A stretch of DNA of 64,000 nt from Algibacter sp. L1A34 (GCF_009796805.1 NZ_CP047029.1:744001-808000); one strand, 5' to 3'; counted from the stretch's first letter, positions 35,849-45,538 are shown. A program made the numbers and translations. The notes: generated by a model from the letters alone, not told the origin.

Positions 35849-36845
35849 TTAGTTTAACATTTTCCAAAGCATATCCTTCAATTCAGTGATGCCTTTTTGA
35901 GCTACAGATGAAATAAAGATGTATGGAATTGGAAGTTCGTTATCGAGTTTCTATTTTTAGTTCGGCTTGAAGTTCATCGTCAAGCATATCGCTTTTAGAT
36001 ATGGCTATTATACGATCTTTATCTAGCATTTCTGGGTTGTAACGACGTAGTTCGTCGAGTAGAATATCGTATTGTTTTTTGATATCTTCAGCATCGGCAG
36101 GAATCATGAACAACAAAATCGAGTTACGCTCAATATGGCGTAAAAAGTAATGCCCAAGCCCTCTACCTTCGGCTGCGCCTTCGATAATCCCAGGAATATC
36201 TGCCATTACAAAAGTTTGAAAATCACGATATTTCACGATACCTAAATTTGGTTTTAGGGTGGTGAATTCGTAATCGGCAATTTTCGGTTTTGCAGAGGTT
36301 ACTACAGATAAAAGTGTTGATTTTCCAGCATTAGGAAAACCTACCAAACCAACATCGGCAAGTACTTTTAACTCAAGAGTTATGTACTTTTCTTCCATAG
36401 GCAACCCAGGTTGCGCATAGCGTGGCGTTTGGTTTGTTGATGTACGAAAGTGCCAGTTACCAAGACCACCTTTTCCGCCTTCGGCAATAATTTGCTCTTC
36501 GCCGTTTTCGGTAATTTCAAGAATAATGTCGTTAGTTTCTGTATCACGAACAACTGTTCCTAAAGGCACGTCTAGGTAAAAATCTTCTCCATCGGCACCA
36601 AAACTTCTACTTTTGCCTCCGTTCTCACCGTGACCGGCACGAAGGTGTTTTTTATATTTTAAATGCAGAAGGGTCCAAAGGTTATCGTTTCCGCGTAGAA
36701 TTATGTGTCCGCCACGACCACCATCTCCTCCATCGGGACCACCTTTTGTGATATATTTTTCGCGGTGTAAATGTGCCGATCCACGGCCACCTTTACCAGA
36801 GCTTACATACATTTTTACGTAATCTACAAAATTTCCTTCTGTCAT
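35849..36845 (-). pseudogene. obg: Obg GTPase gene with a single-base frameshift near the 3' end
   Basis: Obg is an essential ribosome-associated GTPase. The open frame covers the Obg fold (Gly-rich [13 protein letters not shown] start) and GTPase motifs [25 protein letters not shown] and ISKSD, but ends early at 35940 after ELKIETR. Skipping one A in the minus-strand AAA run (35948-35950) restores [19 protein letters not shown] and the ending [13 protein letters not shown], with a stop at 35849. This gives 331 aa, the family's length. As read, the G5 motif is lost. A sequencing error is quite possible. Confidence 0.9.
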
Positions 36846-36952
36846 TTTTCTTTCTTTATTTCTTTGCTTGTTGTAAAGTTGTTTAGTCGATTTTCACCTC
36901 GAATAAAAATATCTGCTTTTATATAAACAGCTAAACGAATACACTTTTCAAC

Positions 36953-38062
36953 TTATAGATTATCTATAGCAGTGCTTAAACGCACGGTAATATCTTCTAT
37001 ACTTCCAACACCATCAACACCAAAGTATTTATCTTGAGCGCTGTAGTAATCTTTTAAAATTGCAGTTTTGCTGTAATATTCTGTAATTCTATTTCTTATA
37101 ATAGATTCATCAGCATCATCAGCTCTGCCACTTGTTTCTCCTCTTTTTAATAAACGCCCTACTAAAATTTCATCATCAACTTCAAGTGCAATCATCGCGT
37201 TAATTTGCGAATCTTTAGCTTCCATTAGTTTATCAAGAGATTCTGCTTGTGCATTCGTTCTTGGAAAACCATCGAAGATAAAACCTTTTGCATCAGCATT
37301 TTTTTCAACCTCAGCGTTTAACATATCTATAGTTACTTGGTCTGGAACGAGCTCGCCTTTATCAATAAACGATTTAGCTAACATACCTAAAGCCGTTTTG
37401 TTTTTAATGTTAAATCGAAAAACGTCGCCGGTAGAAATATGTACCAAGTTGTATTTTTCTTTTAAAAAGTTCGCCTGTGTTCCTTTGCCTGCTCCTGGAG
37501 GGCCAAATAGCACTAAATTTGTCATGTGTTGTGTTTCTTTTATTTGATATACTTCTGGTATATTCCTTCCCAATCCATCGTAATCTAGGCCGTAACCTAC
37601 AATAAACTTATTAGGGATTTCTATACCAACATAATGTAGTTTAAAATCTTTTTTATATGCTTCGGGCTTGTAAAATAATGTTGCAATTTTTAACGCTTTT
37701 ACATTCTCGTTTTCAAAAATGCGGTGTATTTCGGTTAGCGTATTTCCGGTATCAATAATATCCTCTAAAATAACTACGGTACGCCCTGTTAAATCCTGGG
37801 TTAAACCAATTAAACGCTGAATATCTTCAGTAGATTTCACACCTTCGTATGATGCTAATTTGATAAATGTAACCTCGCAAGGTTTTGGATATTTTTTCAC
37901 AAAATCGCTTACCACCATAAACGAACCGTTTAGCACCCCTATAAAAACAGGAACTTCTTCTCCAATATCGTTCGCAATCTCATCGGCCATCCTAGCTAAC
38001 GCATCATCGATTTGTTTTGCTGTAATAAATGGTTTAAAATATTTGTCGTGTAACTTTATCAC
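36953..38062 (-). CDS. adk: Hypoxanthine phosphoribosyltransferase fused to adenylate kinase
   Basis: A 369-aa two-enzyme protein. Residues 1-175 are a purine phosphoribosyltransferase, with PRPP motif VVILEDIIDTGNTLTEI. From M180 on follows adenylate kinase: P-loop GPPGAGKGTQ, STGDVFRF, and a short LID without zinc cysteines (RGETSGRADDADESI). It salvages hypoxanthine/guanine and balances AMP/ADP/ATP. An ATG at 37525 at the junction could allow a separate adenylate kinase to be made. This fusion is known from Flavobacteriia. A strong -7 box precedes it. Confidence 0.95.
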   Translation of the reverse strand: MIKLHDKYFKPFITAKQIDDALARMADEIANDIGEEVPVFIGVLNGSFMVVSDFVKKYPKPCEVTFIKLASYEGVKSTEDIQRLIGLTQDLTGRTVVILEDIIDTGNTLTEIHRIFENENVKALKIATLFYKPEAYKKDFKLHYVGIEIPNKFIVGYGLDYDGLGRNIPEVYQIKETQHMTNLVLFGPPGAGKGTQANFLKEKYNLVHISTGDVFRFNIKNKTALGMLAKSFIDKGELVPDQVTIDMLNAEVEKNADAKGFIFDGFPRTNAQAESLDKLMEAKDSQINAMIALEVDDEILVGRLLKRGETSGRADDADESIIRNRITEYYSKTAILKDYYSAQDKYFGVDGVGSIEDITVRLSTAIDNL

Positions 38063-38083
38063 CGTTATTAATTTTTAAAGTGG

Positions 38084-38091
38084 CAAAGATA
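38084..38091 (-). promoter_or_regulatory. -7 promoter box of hpt-adk
   Basis: The minus strand reads TATCTTTG, an exact TAnnTTTG match, 21 nt before the ATG. Confidence 0.55.
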
Positions 38092-38156
38092 ATCAATAGA
38101 TTAACGATTTAGGCTTTTTTGATTTATGAATTGAAGCCTATTTTAAGATTATAACG

Positions 38157-38164
38157 TATTTTTG
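38157..38164 (+). promoter_or_regulatory. -7 promoter box of purK
   Basis: TATTTTTG matches TAnnTTTG, 35 nt before the purK ATG. It is back to back with the hpt-adk promoter, so purine salvage and purine synthesis genes diverge from one short region. Confidence 0.5.
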
Positions 38165-38199
38165 CTCATAATTATGACGATTTAGTTAAAAACAAACCA

Positions 38200-39354
38200 A
38201 TGAATTACTTTTCTTCCAATTTTAAACTCGGTATTTTAGGTGGTGGCCAACTGGGTAAAATGCTACTTTACAACACTCGAAAATTCGATATTTACACTTG
38301 TGTTTTAGAATCTAGTAACGAAGCCCCTTGCAAAACAGCTTGCGATGAATTTCACCTTGGCGATTTAATGAATTATGATGCGGTTTACAACTTTGGGAAA
38401 CAAGTAGATGTTTTAACGATTGAAATAGAAAATGTAAATATTGATGCTTTGGTGGCCCTTGAAAAAGAAGGTGTAAAAGTATATCCATCGGCTAAAACAT
38501 TACAAATTATCCAAAACAAAGCCACACAGAAATTATTTTATGTGGACAATAATATTCCAACGTCTCCATTTACACGTTTTGCTTTTACTTCGGAAATAAC
38601 AGAAGCCATAAATCACGGTAGTTTAAGCTTACCTTTTGTTTGGAAATGCGCTCAATTTGGTTATGATGGCACCGGTGTTAAAATTGTAAAAACAGTTGAC
38701 GATTTAAAAGATCTACCTAACGTAGAATGCATTACTGAAAATTTGGTGCCTTTTAAAAACGAACTTGCAGTAATTGTGGCAAGAAATGCATTGGGAGAAA
38801 CAAAAACCTACCCAGTGGTAGAAATGGAATTTCACCCAGAGGCCAACCAAGTAGAATATGTAATTTGTCCCGCTAGAATTGATGCTACTGTTGCTAAAAA
38901 AGCAGAAGAAGCAGCATTAAAAGTTTCTAAAGCGATTAACCATGTTGGATTATTGGCTGTTGAAATGTTTCAAACAAAAAACGATGAAATTTTAATAAAC
39001 GAAGTCGCTCCAAGACCACATAATTCTGGTCACCAAACTATTGAAGCTAGCTATACATCGCAATTTGAACAACATATTCGCGCCATTTTAAATTTACCTT
39101 TAGGACGTACTGATAACAAAGTGGGAGGCGTAATGGTTAACCTTGTTGGTGCCGAAGGATTTAGCGGAAATGTGGTTTACGAAAACATAGAAAAAATAAT
39201 GAGTATGGATGGTGTAACACCACATATTTATGGAAAAAAACAAACTCGCCCGTTTAGAAAAATGGGCCATGTTACTATTGTAAATGAAGATTTAAACGAA
39301 GCAAGACGGATTGCCGAAGAAGTTAAGAACTCTATTCGAGTAATTTCAGAATAA
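38200..39354 (+). CDS. purK: N5-carboxyaminoimidazole ribonucleotide synthase PurK
   Basis: ATP-dependent carboxylation of aminoimidazole ribonucleotide in purine synthesis. The 384-aa ATP-grasp enzyme begins with LGILGGGQLGKMLLYN and shows QNKATQKLFY, FVWKCAQFGYDGTGVKI and the metal-binding INEVAPRPHNSGHQTIEA, all as in the family. purE follows 71 bp later, so the two steps are one transcript, divergent from hpt-adk. Confidence 0.97.
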   Translation: MNYFSSNFKLGILGGGQLGKMLLYNTRKFDIYTCVLESSNEAPCKTACDEFHLGDLMNYDAVYNFGKQVDVLTIEIENVNIDALVALEKEGVKVYPSAKTLQIIQNKATQKLFYVDNNIPTSPFTRFAFTSEITEAINHGSLSLPFVWKCAQFGYDGTGVKIVKTVDDLKDLPNVECITENLVPFKNELAVIVARNALGETKTYPVVEMEFHPEANQVEYVICPARIDATVAKKAEEAALKVSKAINHVGLLAVEMFQTKNDEILINEVAPRPHNSGHQTIEASYTSQFEQHIRAILNLPLGRTDNKVGGVMVNLVGAEGFSGNVVYENIEKIMSMDGVTPHIYGKKQTRPFRKMGHVTIVNEDLNEARRIAEEVKNSIRVISE

Positions 39355-39425
39355 AACATATTGGAGGTTTTTATCATTCGAAGCGATTCAAAAAAAAACA
39401 ATTATAAATTTAATTCATATTGAAA

Positions 39426-39908
39426 ATGAATAAAGTAGGAGTCATCATGGGAAGCAAAAGCGACCTGCCAGTAATGCAAGATGCCATAGACATTTTAAAG
39501 GGATTTAATATTGAGGTTGAAGTTGATATTGTTTCGGCTCATCGTACACCAGAAAAATTATTCGACTACGGAAAAAACGCTCACACAAGAGGTTTTGCAG
39601 TTGTAATTGCAGGTGCAGGTGGCGCAGCACATTTACCAGGCATGATTGCTTCTCTATCTCCATTACCCGTTATTGGAGTTCCTGTAAAAAGCAGTAATTC
39701 TATTGATGGCTGGGATTCTGTGCTATCCATTTTGCAAATGCCAGGCGGTGTTCCCGTAGCAACCGTAGCTTTAAACGGCGCGAAAAACGCAGGGATTTTA
39801 GCGGCTCAAATTTTAGGAGCGAGTGACAAAGTTGTTCTAGATAAAATTATAGCCTATAAAGAAGACTTGAAAGTAAAAGTAAACGAATCGGCTAAAAACT
39901 TAGGCTAA
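39426..39908 (+). CDS. purE: N5-carboxyaminoimidazole ribonucleotide mutase PurE
   Basis: Moves the carboxyl group from N5 to C4 in the next step after PurK. The 160-aa protein has [15 protein letters not shown], the conserved [26 protein letters not shown] and [14 protein letters not shown] chose the ATG at 39426; a TTG two codons earlier (39420) also lies in frame. The class I length fits. A terminator hairpin follows. Confidence 0.97.
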   Translation: MNKVGVIMGSKSDLPVMQDAIDILKGFNIEVEVDIVSAHRTPEKLFDYGKNAHTRGFAVVIAGAGGAAHLPGMIASLSPLPVIGVPVKSSNSIDGWDSVLSILQMPGGVPVATVALNGAKNAGILAAQILGASDKVVLDKIIAYKEDLKVKVNESAKNLG

Positions 39909-39920
39909 TACTATAAAATG

Positions 39921-39953
39921 AAAAACCTCGAAATATAAATTTCAAGGTTTTTC
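39921..39953 (+). terminator. Terminator after purE
   Basis: AAAAACCT and AGGTTTTT arms with inner GAAAT/ATTTC pairs. Stem moderate. Confidence 0.7.
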
Positions 39954-40069
39954 TAGCTATTAACAATAATCCTATAAGAGTTAGTCACTCTAAAAATTGT
40001 TGATGCAAATTTACAATAATTTACTATGCGTACATACTAAATTTTAATTTTAACTTATATTTAATTAAA

Positions 40070-42106
40070 ATGATAAAAACATCTTTAATTACCCCATTCC
40101 AAACACCATACAATTCAGCGCCTTTTTTAGCGATTGAAAACGACGATTATCTTCCAACTTTTAAGGAATCTATACAACAAGCTAAAGCTGAAATTGATGC
40201 TATAGTTAACAATACAGAAGCTCCTTCTTTTGAAAACACAATCGTTGCTCTAGATTTTTCTGGAGAACAATTAGACAGAATTTCTAGTATATTTTTTAAT
40301 CTGAATTCTGCTGAAACTAATGAAACTATTCAAAAAATAGCTCAAGAAGTTTCTCCGTTATTGTCAGAATTCAGCAATGATATCACTTTAAATGAAAATT
40401 TATTTAAACGTGTAAAAACTGTTTACAACAACAAAAGCGAACTGAATTTAACCACTGAACAACAAACCTTATTAGACAAAAAATACAAAGGTTTTTCTAG
40501 AAACGGAGCTAATTTACCAGAAGACAAAAAGGAAAAATTACGCGAAATAGACAAAAAACTGAGTCAGTTAAGCTTAAAGTTTGGTGAAAACATATTAGCC
40601 GAAACCAATAAGTTTGAAATGTTAATTTCAGACGAAAAAGATTTAGCAGGTTTGCCTGAAGGCACTATTGAAGCAGCCAAACAATTAGCAGAATCGAAAG
40701 ATAAAACGGGTTGGTTATTCACTTTAGATTACCCTAGTTATATTCCTTTTGTAACCTATGCTGATAATAGAGAGTTACGAAAAAAATTAACTTTAGCAGC
40801 AGGAAGCAAAGGTTTTAAAGGTGATGATTTAGATAATCAAGATAATGTACTTCAAATTGTAAATCTACGCCATGAACGAGCAAATTTATTAGGTTATAAA
40901 ACACATGCTCATTTTGTTTTAGAAGAACGCATGGCGCAAACACCTGAAAAAGCTTTAGATTTCTCTAACGAGTTGTTAGAAAAAGCAAAACCGGCAGCGA
41001 AAAACGAATTTGAAAATTTAGAAAAATTCGCTAAAGATTTAGACAACATAGACCAATTAGAAAAATGGGATGGCTCTTATTATTCTGAAAAACTGAAACA
41101 AAAATTATTTAGTTTAGATGATGAGCAACTAAAACCATATTTTAAATTAGAAAATGTAATTGATGGTGCTTTTACAGTTGCCAACAAATTATTCGATTTA
41201 AGTTTTGAAGAAATTGATACAATTGATAAATATCACGAAGATGTTTTAACCTATAAGGTTACGGATGAAAACGGGAATTTAGTTTCTGTTTTTTATGCCG
41301 ATTTCTTCCCAAGAGCAGGAAAAAGAAACGGTGCTTGGATGACATCTTACAAACCACAATATGTTATAGACGGAGAAAATAGCCGTCCGCATATTTCCAT
41401 AGTTTGCAATTTCACTAAACCAACCAAAAGCAAACCATCCTTATTAACTTTTAACGAGGTCACTACCCTATTCCACGAATTTGGACACGCACTACATGGC
41501 ATGTTAGCTAACACAACATACCCAAGTTTATCTGGAACCAGTGTTTTTTGGGATTTTGTAGAGTTGCCAAGTCAAGTAATGGAAAACTGGTGTTACGAAA
41601 AAGAAGCCTTAGAATTGTTTGCTAAACATTATGAAACTGGAGAAGTTATCCCGATGGATTTAGTTGAAAAAATTAAAGATTCGGCTAGTTTTCATCAAGG
41701 TATGCAAACGCTACGTCAATTAAGTTTCGGGTTATTAGATATGAAATGGCATGGTCAAGATCCTAGCAAAACAACTAGTGTCAAAGATTTCGAAACTGAA
41801 GCTTTTAAAGATACTAATCTATATCCAAAAACAAAAGAAACTTGTATGAGTACGGCATTTTCTCATATATTCCAAGGTGGATATTCTTCTGGATATTACA
41901 GTTATAAATGGGCCGAAGTTTTAGACGCCGATGCTTTTGAATACTTTAAAGAAGCTGGTATTTTCAACAAAGAAGTCGCTACCAAATTTAAAGACAACAT
42001 ACTTTCTCAAGGTGGAACAGAAAACCCAATGGTACTTTATAAACGTTTTAGAGGTCAAGAACCAAAACCAGAAGCGTTATTAAAACGTGCTGGATTGATA
42101 AAATAA
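40070..42106 (+). CDS. M3-family oligopeptidase (Dcp/PrlC type)
   Basis: A 678-aa cytoplasmic thimet-like zinc peptidase without a signal peptide. The zinc site is HEFGHALHGML (residues 469-473 for the core), with the third ligand Glu in VELPSQVMENWCYE. Start and end (FLAIENDDYLPTFKES; KRFRGQEPKPEALLKRAGL) match the M3A family of peptidyl-dipeptidases and oligopeptidase A. It degrades short peptides, possibly signal peptides. Monocistronic. Confidence 0.95.
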   Translation: MIKTSLITPFQTPYNSAPFLAIENDDYLPTFKESIQQAKAEIDAIVNNTEAPSFENTIVALDFSGEQLDRISSIFFNLNSAETNETIQKIAQEVSPLLSEFSNDITLNENLFKRVKTVYNNKSELNLTTEQQTLLDKKYKGFSRNGANLPEDKKEKLREIDKKLSQLSLKFGENILAETNKFEMLISDEKDLAGLPEGTIEAAKQLAESKDKTGWLFTLDYPSYIPFVTYADNRELRKKLTLAAGSKGFKGDDLDNQDNVLQIVNLRHERANLLGYKTHAHFVLEERMAQTPEKALDFSNELLEKAKPAAKNEFENLEKFAKDLDNIDQLEKWDGSYYSEKLKQKLFSLDDEQLKPYFKLENVIDGAFTVANKLFDLSFEEIDTIDKYHEDVLTYKVTDENGNLVSVFYADFFPRAGKRNGAWMTSYKPQYVIDGENSRPHISIVCNFTKPTKSKPSLLTFNEVTTLFHEFGHALHGMLANTTYPSLSGTSVFWDFVELPSQVMENWCYEKEALELFAKHYETGEVIPMDLVEKIKDSASFHQGMQTLRQLSFGLLDMKWHGQDPSKTTSVKDFETEAFKDTNLYPKTKETCMSTAFSHIFQGGYSSGYYSYKWAEVLDADAFEYFKEAGIFNKEVATKFKDNILSQGGTENPMVLYKRFRGQEPKPEALLKRAGLIK

Positions 42107-42127
42107 ATCTATAGAAATTAATATAAC

Positions 42128-42172
42128 AAAGGTGTTTATGAGGTTTTAAAACTGATTAATCACCTTTTTTTT
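42128..42172 (+). terminator. Terminator after the M3 peptidase gene
   Basis: AAAGGTG (42128) and CACCTTT (42161) with ATT/AAT-like inner pairs and a long T-run. Confidence 0.65.
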
Positions 42173-42239
42173 ATTCTTAAATAAAAAAATTAGTTAAGCT
42201 TATAGAAATAAGTCTTCTATGTTTCTTCAGAATAAAAGA

Positions 42240-42677
42240 TTATTTTATATCCTTCGTTAATTTATAGTAATAAAAAGCAGGCAATAACAATATTAAAATT
42301 ACCGGTTGAATTAAAAAACGTCTCAAATTAAAAAAGAGATAATAATCGGATTGTTTCGGGTTAATTACAAAGTATAAATACCCACAGATTAAAACCATAA
42401 AAGTCATAACGTAAACTAAAGCAGAAAACTTTACAATGCTTCTATCTTTAAAAACTACATAAAGAATCGCTAAAGAAACCAAACCATTTAAAGCATAGCG
42501 CAGCGCGGTAAAAGCAACAAGTTTTAACACTTCTCTACGCGGACTATCGATGTACAAATAATCGTTATGAAAAAAGGTTAAATACGGATCGTAAAACAAC
42601 TCATTTTCAAACCATCGAATTAAAATCAATAAGGTTATCAATATAAAAAGTAAAATATACTTAACTATCTTAGACAT
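42240..42677 (-). CDS. Exosortase F system-associated protein
   Basis: A 145-aa protein with four membrane helices and a short periplasmic loop (FENELFYDPYLTFFHNDYLY) after the first. Such a gene directly after xrtF is the known companion in Flavobacteriia. It overlaps xrtF by 8 nt, so the two are translationally coupled. Its biochemical role is unknown; by context it may help the exosortase handle substrates. Confidence 0.85.
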   Translation of the reverse strand: MSKIVKYILLFILITLLILIRWFENELFYDPYLTFFHNDYLYIDSPRREVLKLVAFTALRYALNGLVSLAILYVVFKDRSIVKFSALVYVMTFMVLICGYLYFVINPKQSDYYLFFNLRRFLIQPVILILLLPAFYYYKLTKDIK

Positions 42678-43221
42678 CTTTCTTGTTTAATTTTGAAAAA
42701 CGATTCACCCAAAAAACCCATAGTAGAAAAACAACGCCATAAATAATAGCAGGAAACACTACGGAATGTAAAAATTCCGATTGCTTGGGATAACTATAAA
42801 TCCCAATCGATAAAATCACAATCCGTAAAACATTAACAACATAAATAATAACGCTACCGGAAAGGATATATAAAATAGTTGTTTTTAACTTCCCTGAGAA
42901 GGCAACAATAAACGAAACAAACAAGATTAGTACACTCAACCCATTACAGCCCTCTATTATTCTCGCCACATACTCTCCCTTTAAAACAAGTTTTAAGGAA
43001 GGCTCACTTGGGTGCGGTAGAAGCTGAGCATCATAACCAAACGTACTTAGTAAAGAACTAGCTTGTTGGCCAACTAAATGCGTAAAATAATCTGGATAAA
43101 ACTTAGAACCATCAGAAAATTGTAAATAAAATTTATAGAGTACAGATAGCAGAATATACACTACCAAAAATGTAAGTATGAACTTTATTACCGACCTGTA
43201 TTTTATAAAGAGTGTTTTCAA
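42670..43221 (-). CDS. xrtF: Exosortase family protein XrtF
   Basis: A 183-aa membrane transpeptidase of the exosortase/archaeosortase superfamily, cutting C-terminal sorting signals of exported proteins. The catalytic triad is visible: Cys92 in RIIEGCNGLSVLILF, Arg133 in VVNVLRIVIL and His152 in EFLHSVVFPAIIYG. Membrane helices surround these residues. Together with the T9SS genes in this window it represents a second cell-envelope sorting system. Its substrates cannot be seen here. Confidence 0.92.
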   Translation of the reverse strand: MKTLFIKYRSVIKFILTFLVVYILLSVLYKFYLQFSDGSKFYPDYFTHLVGQQASSLLSTFGYDAQLLPHPSEPSLKLVLKGEYVARIIEGCNGLSVLILFVSFIVAFSGKLKTTILYILSGSVIIYVVNVLRIVILSIGIYSYPKQSEFLHSVVFPAIIYGVVFLLWVFWVNRFSKLNKKDV

Positions 43222-43290
43222 ATTAAAATGCTATAAACAAAGTACCGAAATTACATCTTTTTAAATACTTTTACCAAAACTTTTAGAATT

Positions 43291-43746
43291 ATGATTTTAG
43301 AAACTCTAAAACCCCAAGTATCAGCTATTATTTCTAACCAAGACCTAGATAAAAACGAACGTCTATTAAAAATATGTGAACTACTCGATAAAAACATAGA
43401 ATACTATAACTGGGTAGGCTTCTATTTTAGAAACGGTAAAAAAGAAGAGTTACTTTTAGGCCCTTACGTTGGTGCGCCAACAGACCACACTGTTATTCCT
43501 TTTGGAAAAGGTATTTGTGGGCAAGTAGCTGTTAGCAACGAAAACTTTGTAGTACCCGATGTTGCTGCTCAAGATAATTACATTGCTTGTAGCATTACGG
43601 TTAAAGCAGAAATTGTAGTTCCTATTTTTGTAAACGGTGAAAATATTGGACAAATTGATATCGACTCGAATACACCAGACCCTTTTACGGATGCGGATGA
43701 ATGTTTTCTAGAATTTGTTTGTACCCAAGTAGCAACCATGCTTTAG
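43291..43746 (+). CDS. GAF-domain protein, free methionine-R-sulfoxide reductase type
   Basis: A 151-aa protein that is one GAF domain. The family motif WVGFYF...LLLGPYVG, then FGKGICGQVA with C76 and NYIACS with C100 match the fRMsr family, which reduces free methionine-R-sulfoxide with thioredoxin. The 24-residue spacing of the two cysteines fits the E. coli enzyme's Cys94 and Cys118 from memory. The third family cysteine, ten residues before C76, is His66 here. So the reaction is likely but the recycling path may differ. Confidence 0.82.
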   Translation: MILETLKPQVSAIISNQDLDKNERLLKICELLDKNIEYYNWVGFYFRNGKKEELLLGPYVGAPTDHTVIPFGKGICGQVAVSNENFVVPDVAAQDNYIACSITVKAEIVVPIFVNGENIGQIDIDSNTPDPFTDADECFLEFVCTQVATML

Positions 43747-43904
43747 CAAACCTCGTGTTTAAAAATTAAATTTTCTAGCTGTTTAGTTTTAGAATTTGTG
43801 TTTTGTAATTTTTTACATTCTACTTGTTAACAACTTCGGTTTTTAGTTGAAAAATGACGTGTCTTTTTTAAGAATTCGCAACCCGTTTTTTAAAGTAAAA
43901 TAAG

Positions 43905-43912
43905 TACTTTTG
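43905..43912 (+). promoter_or_regulatory. -7 promoter box of purH
   Basis: TACTTTTG matches TAnnTTTG, leaving a leader of about 80 nt before purH. I see no riboswitch-like structure in it. Confidence 0.5.
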
Positions 43913-43997
43913 CAATTATTTTAAATTTTCAGTATAACAGACTGAGAAACAATAAAATTTCACATAAAAAAGGACTCTTAAACACAACACAACACTA

Positions 43998-45530
43998 ATG
44001 AGCAACGAAAAAACCATTAAATCGGCCCTAATTTCTGTATTTAGTAAAGACGGATTAGAACCTATTGTAAAAAAGTTAAACGAGCAAGGCGTAACCATTT
44101 ATTCTACTGGTGGCACCGAAAAATTTATTAACGATTTAGGTATAGACGTTGTTCCTGTAGAAGAAGTTACCTCTTACCCTTCTATTCTTGGTGGTCGTGT
44201 AAAAACATTACACCCTAAAGTTTTTGGAGGAATTTTAAATAGACAAAACCATGCTGGTGATGTTGCTGAATTAGCTGAATACGAAATCCCACAAATTGAC
44301 GTTGTAATTGTTGATTTATATCCATTTGAAAAAACAGTAGCTTCTGGAGCTAGTGAACAAGATATTATTGAAAAAATTGATATCGGTGGTATTTCTTTAA
44401 TTCGTGCAGCGGCTAAAAACTTTGCTGATGTAATTTGTGTATCATCAGTTGATGATTATGCTGAATTTCTAGACGTTATTTCAGAAAACAACGGTAGCAT
44501 TTCAGAAGAAAACAGAAAACGTTTTGCAGGAAAAGCATTCAACGTTTCTTCTCATTACGATACAGCCATTTTTAACTACTTCAACAAAAATAATGAAGAG
44601 ACTGTTTTAAAAATTAGCGAAACAAACGGTAAAACTTTACGTTATGGTGAAAACCCACACCAAAAAGGGTTTTTCTTCGGAAACTTCGATGAGTTATTTA
44701 CTAAACTTCACGGGAAAGAATTAAGCTATAACAACCTTTTAGATGTTGATGCAGCCGTTAACTTAATGAACGAGTTTAAAAACGATGCGCCAACATTTGC
44801 CGTTTTAAAACATAATAACGCTTGTGGTTTAGCACAACGTGATACATTGCACCAAGCCTATGTTGATGCTTTAGCTGGCGATCCAGTTTCTGCTTTTGGT
44901 GGCGTTTTAATTAGTAACAAAGAAATTGATTTAGCTACAGCTGAAGAAATACATAAATTATTCTGTGAGGTAGTTATTGCGCCGTCATTTGCTCCAGATG
45001 CGTTAGTAGCATTAAAAGGTAAAAAGAACAGGATTCTATTAGAAATTCATAATATTGAAATGCCTAAAACAAATGTAAGAAGTTGTTTAAACGGTGTTTT
45101 AGTTCAAGACAGAAATAATATTACAGATCAAGCTGAAGATTTAAAAACAGTAACAACTTTAGCGCCAACAAGCGAACAAGTTGAAGATTTACTTTTTGCC
45201 TCTAAAATTTGTAAGCATACAAAATCTAACACAATTGTTTTAACAAAAAACAAACAATTGTTGGCAAGTGGAACAGGACAAACTAGTCGTGTTGATGCTT
45301 TAGAGCAAGCCATACATAAAGCACAAACTTTTAAATTCGATTTAAATGGAGCTGCTATGGCAAGTGATGCTTTTTTCCCTTTCCCTGATTGTGTAGAAAT
45401 CGCTAAAAATGCTGGTGTTGCTTCTGTTATACAACCAGGTGGTTCTATAAAAGATCAATTAAGTATCGATTATTGCAATGATAATAATGTGGCTATGGTA
45501 ATGACCGGAACTCGTCATTTTAAACACTAA
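43998..45530 (+). CDS. purH: Bifunctional AICAR transformylase / IMP cyclohydrolase PurH
   Basis: Catalyses the last two steps of IMP synthesis, using 10-formyl-THF supplied by FolD. The 510-aa protein has the N-terminal IMP cyclohydrolase part (YSTGGTEKFINDLG, RVKTLHPKVFGGILNRQ) and the C-terminal transformylase part (LRYGENPHQKGFFFG, KHNNACGLA, DAFFPFPDCVEIA, GSIKDQLSIDYCN, TGTRHFKH at the end). Length is usual. A large inverted repeat follows. Confidence 0.98.
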   Translation: MSNEKTIKSALISVFSKDGLEPIVKKLNEQGVTIYSTGGTEKFINDLGIDVVPVEEVTSYPSILGGRVKTLHPKVFGGILNRQNHAGDVAELAEYEIPQIDVVIVDLYPFEKTVASGASEQDIIEKIDIGGISLIRAAAKNFADVICVSSVDDYAEFLDVISENNGSISEENRKRFAGKAFNVSSHYDTAIFNYFNKNNEETVLKISETNGKTLRYGENPHQKGFFFGNFDELFTKLHGKELSYNNLLDVDAAVNLMNEFKNDAPTFAVLKHNNACGLAQRDTLHQAYVDALAGDPVSAFGGVLISNKEIDLATAEEIHKLFCEVVIAPSFAPDALVALKGKKNRILLEIHNIEMPKTNVRSCLNGVLVQDRNNITDQAEDLKTVTTLAPTSEQVEDLLFASKICKHTKSNTIVLTKNKQLLASGTGQTSRVDALEQAIHKAQTFKFDLNGAAMASDAFFPFPDCVEIAKNAGVASVIQPGGSIKDQLSIDYCNDNNVAMVMTGTRHFKH

Positions 45531-45538
45531 TTCTTACA

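Noticed and set aside
35940-35963. Programmed frameshift in obg
   Set aside because: No classic slippery heptamer or pseudoknot is visible, and the shift needed is skipping one base in a short A-run; a mutation or read error is simpler.
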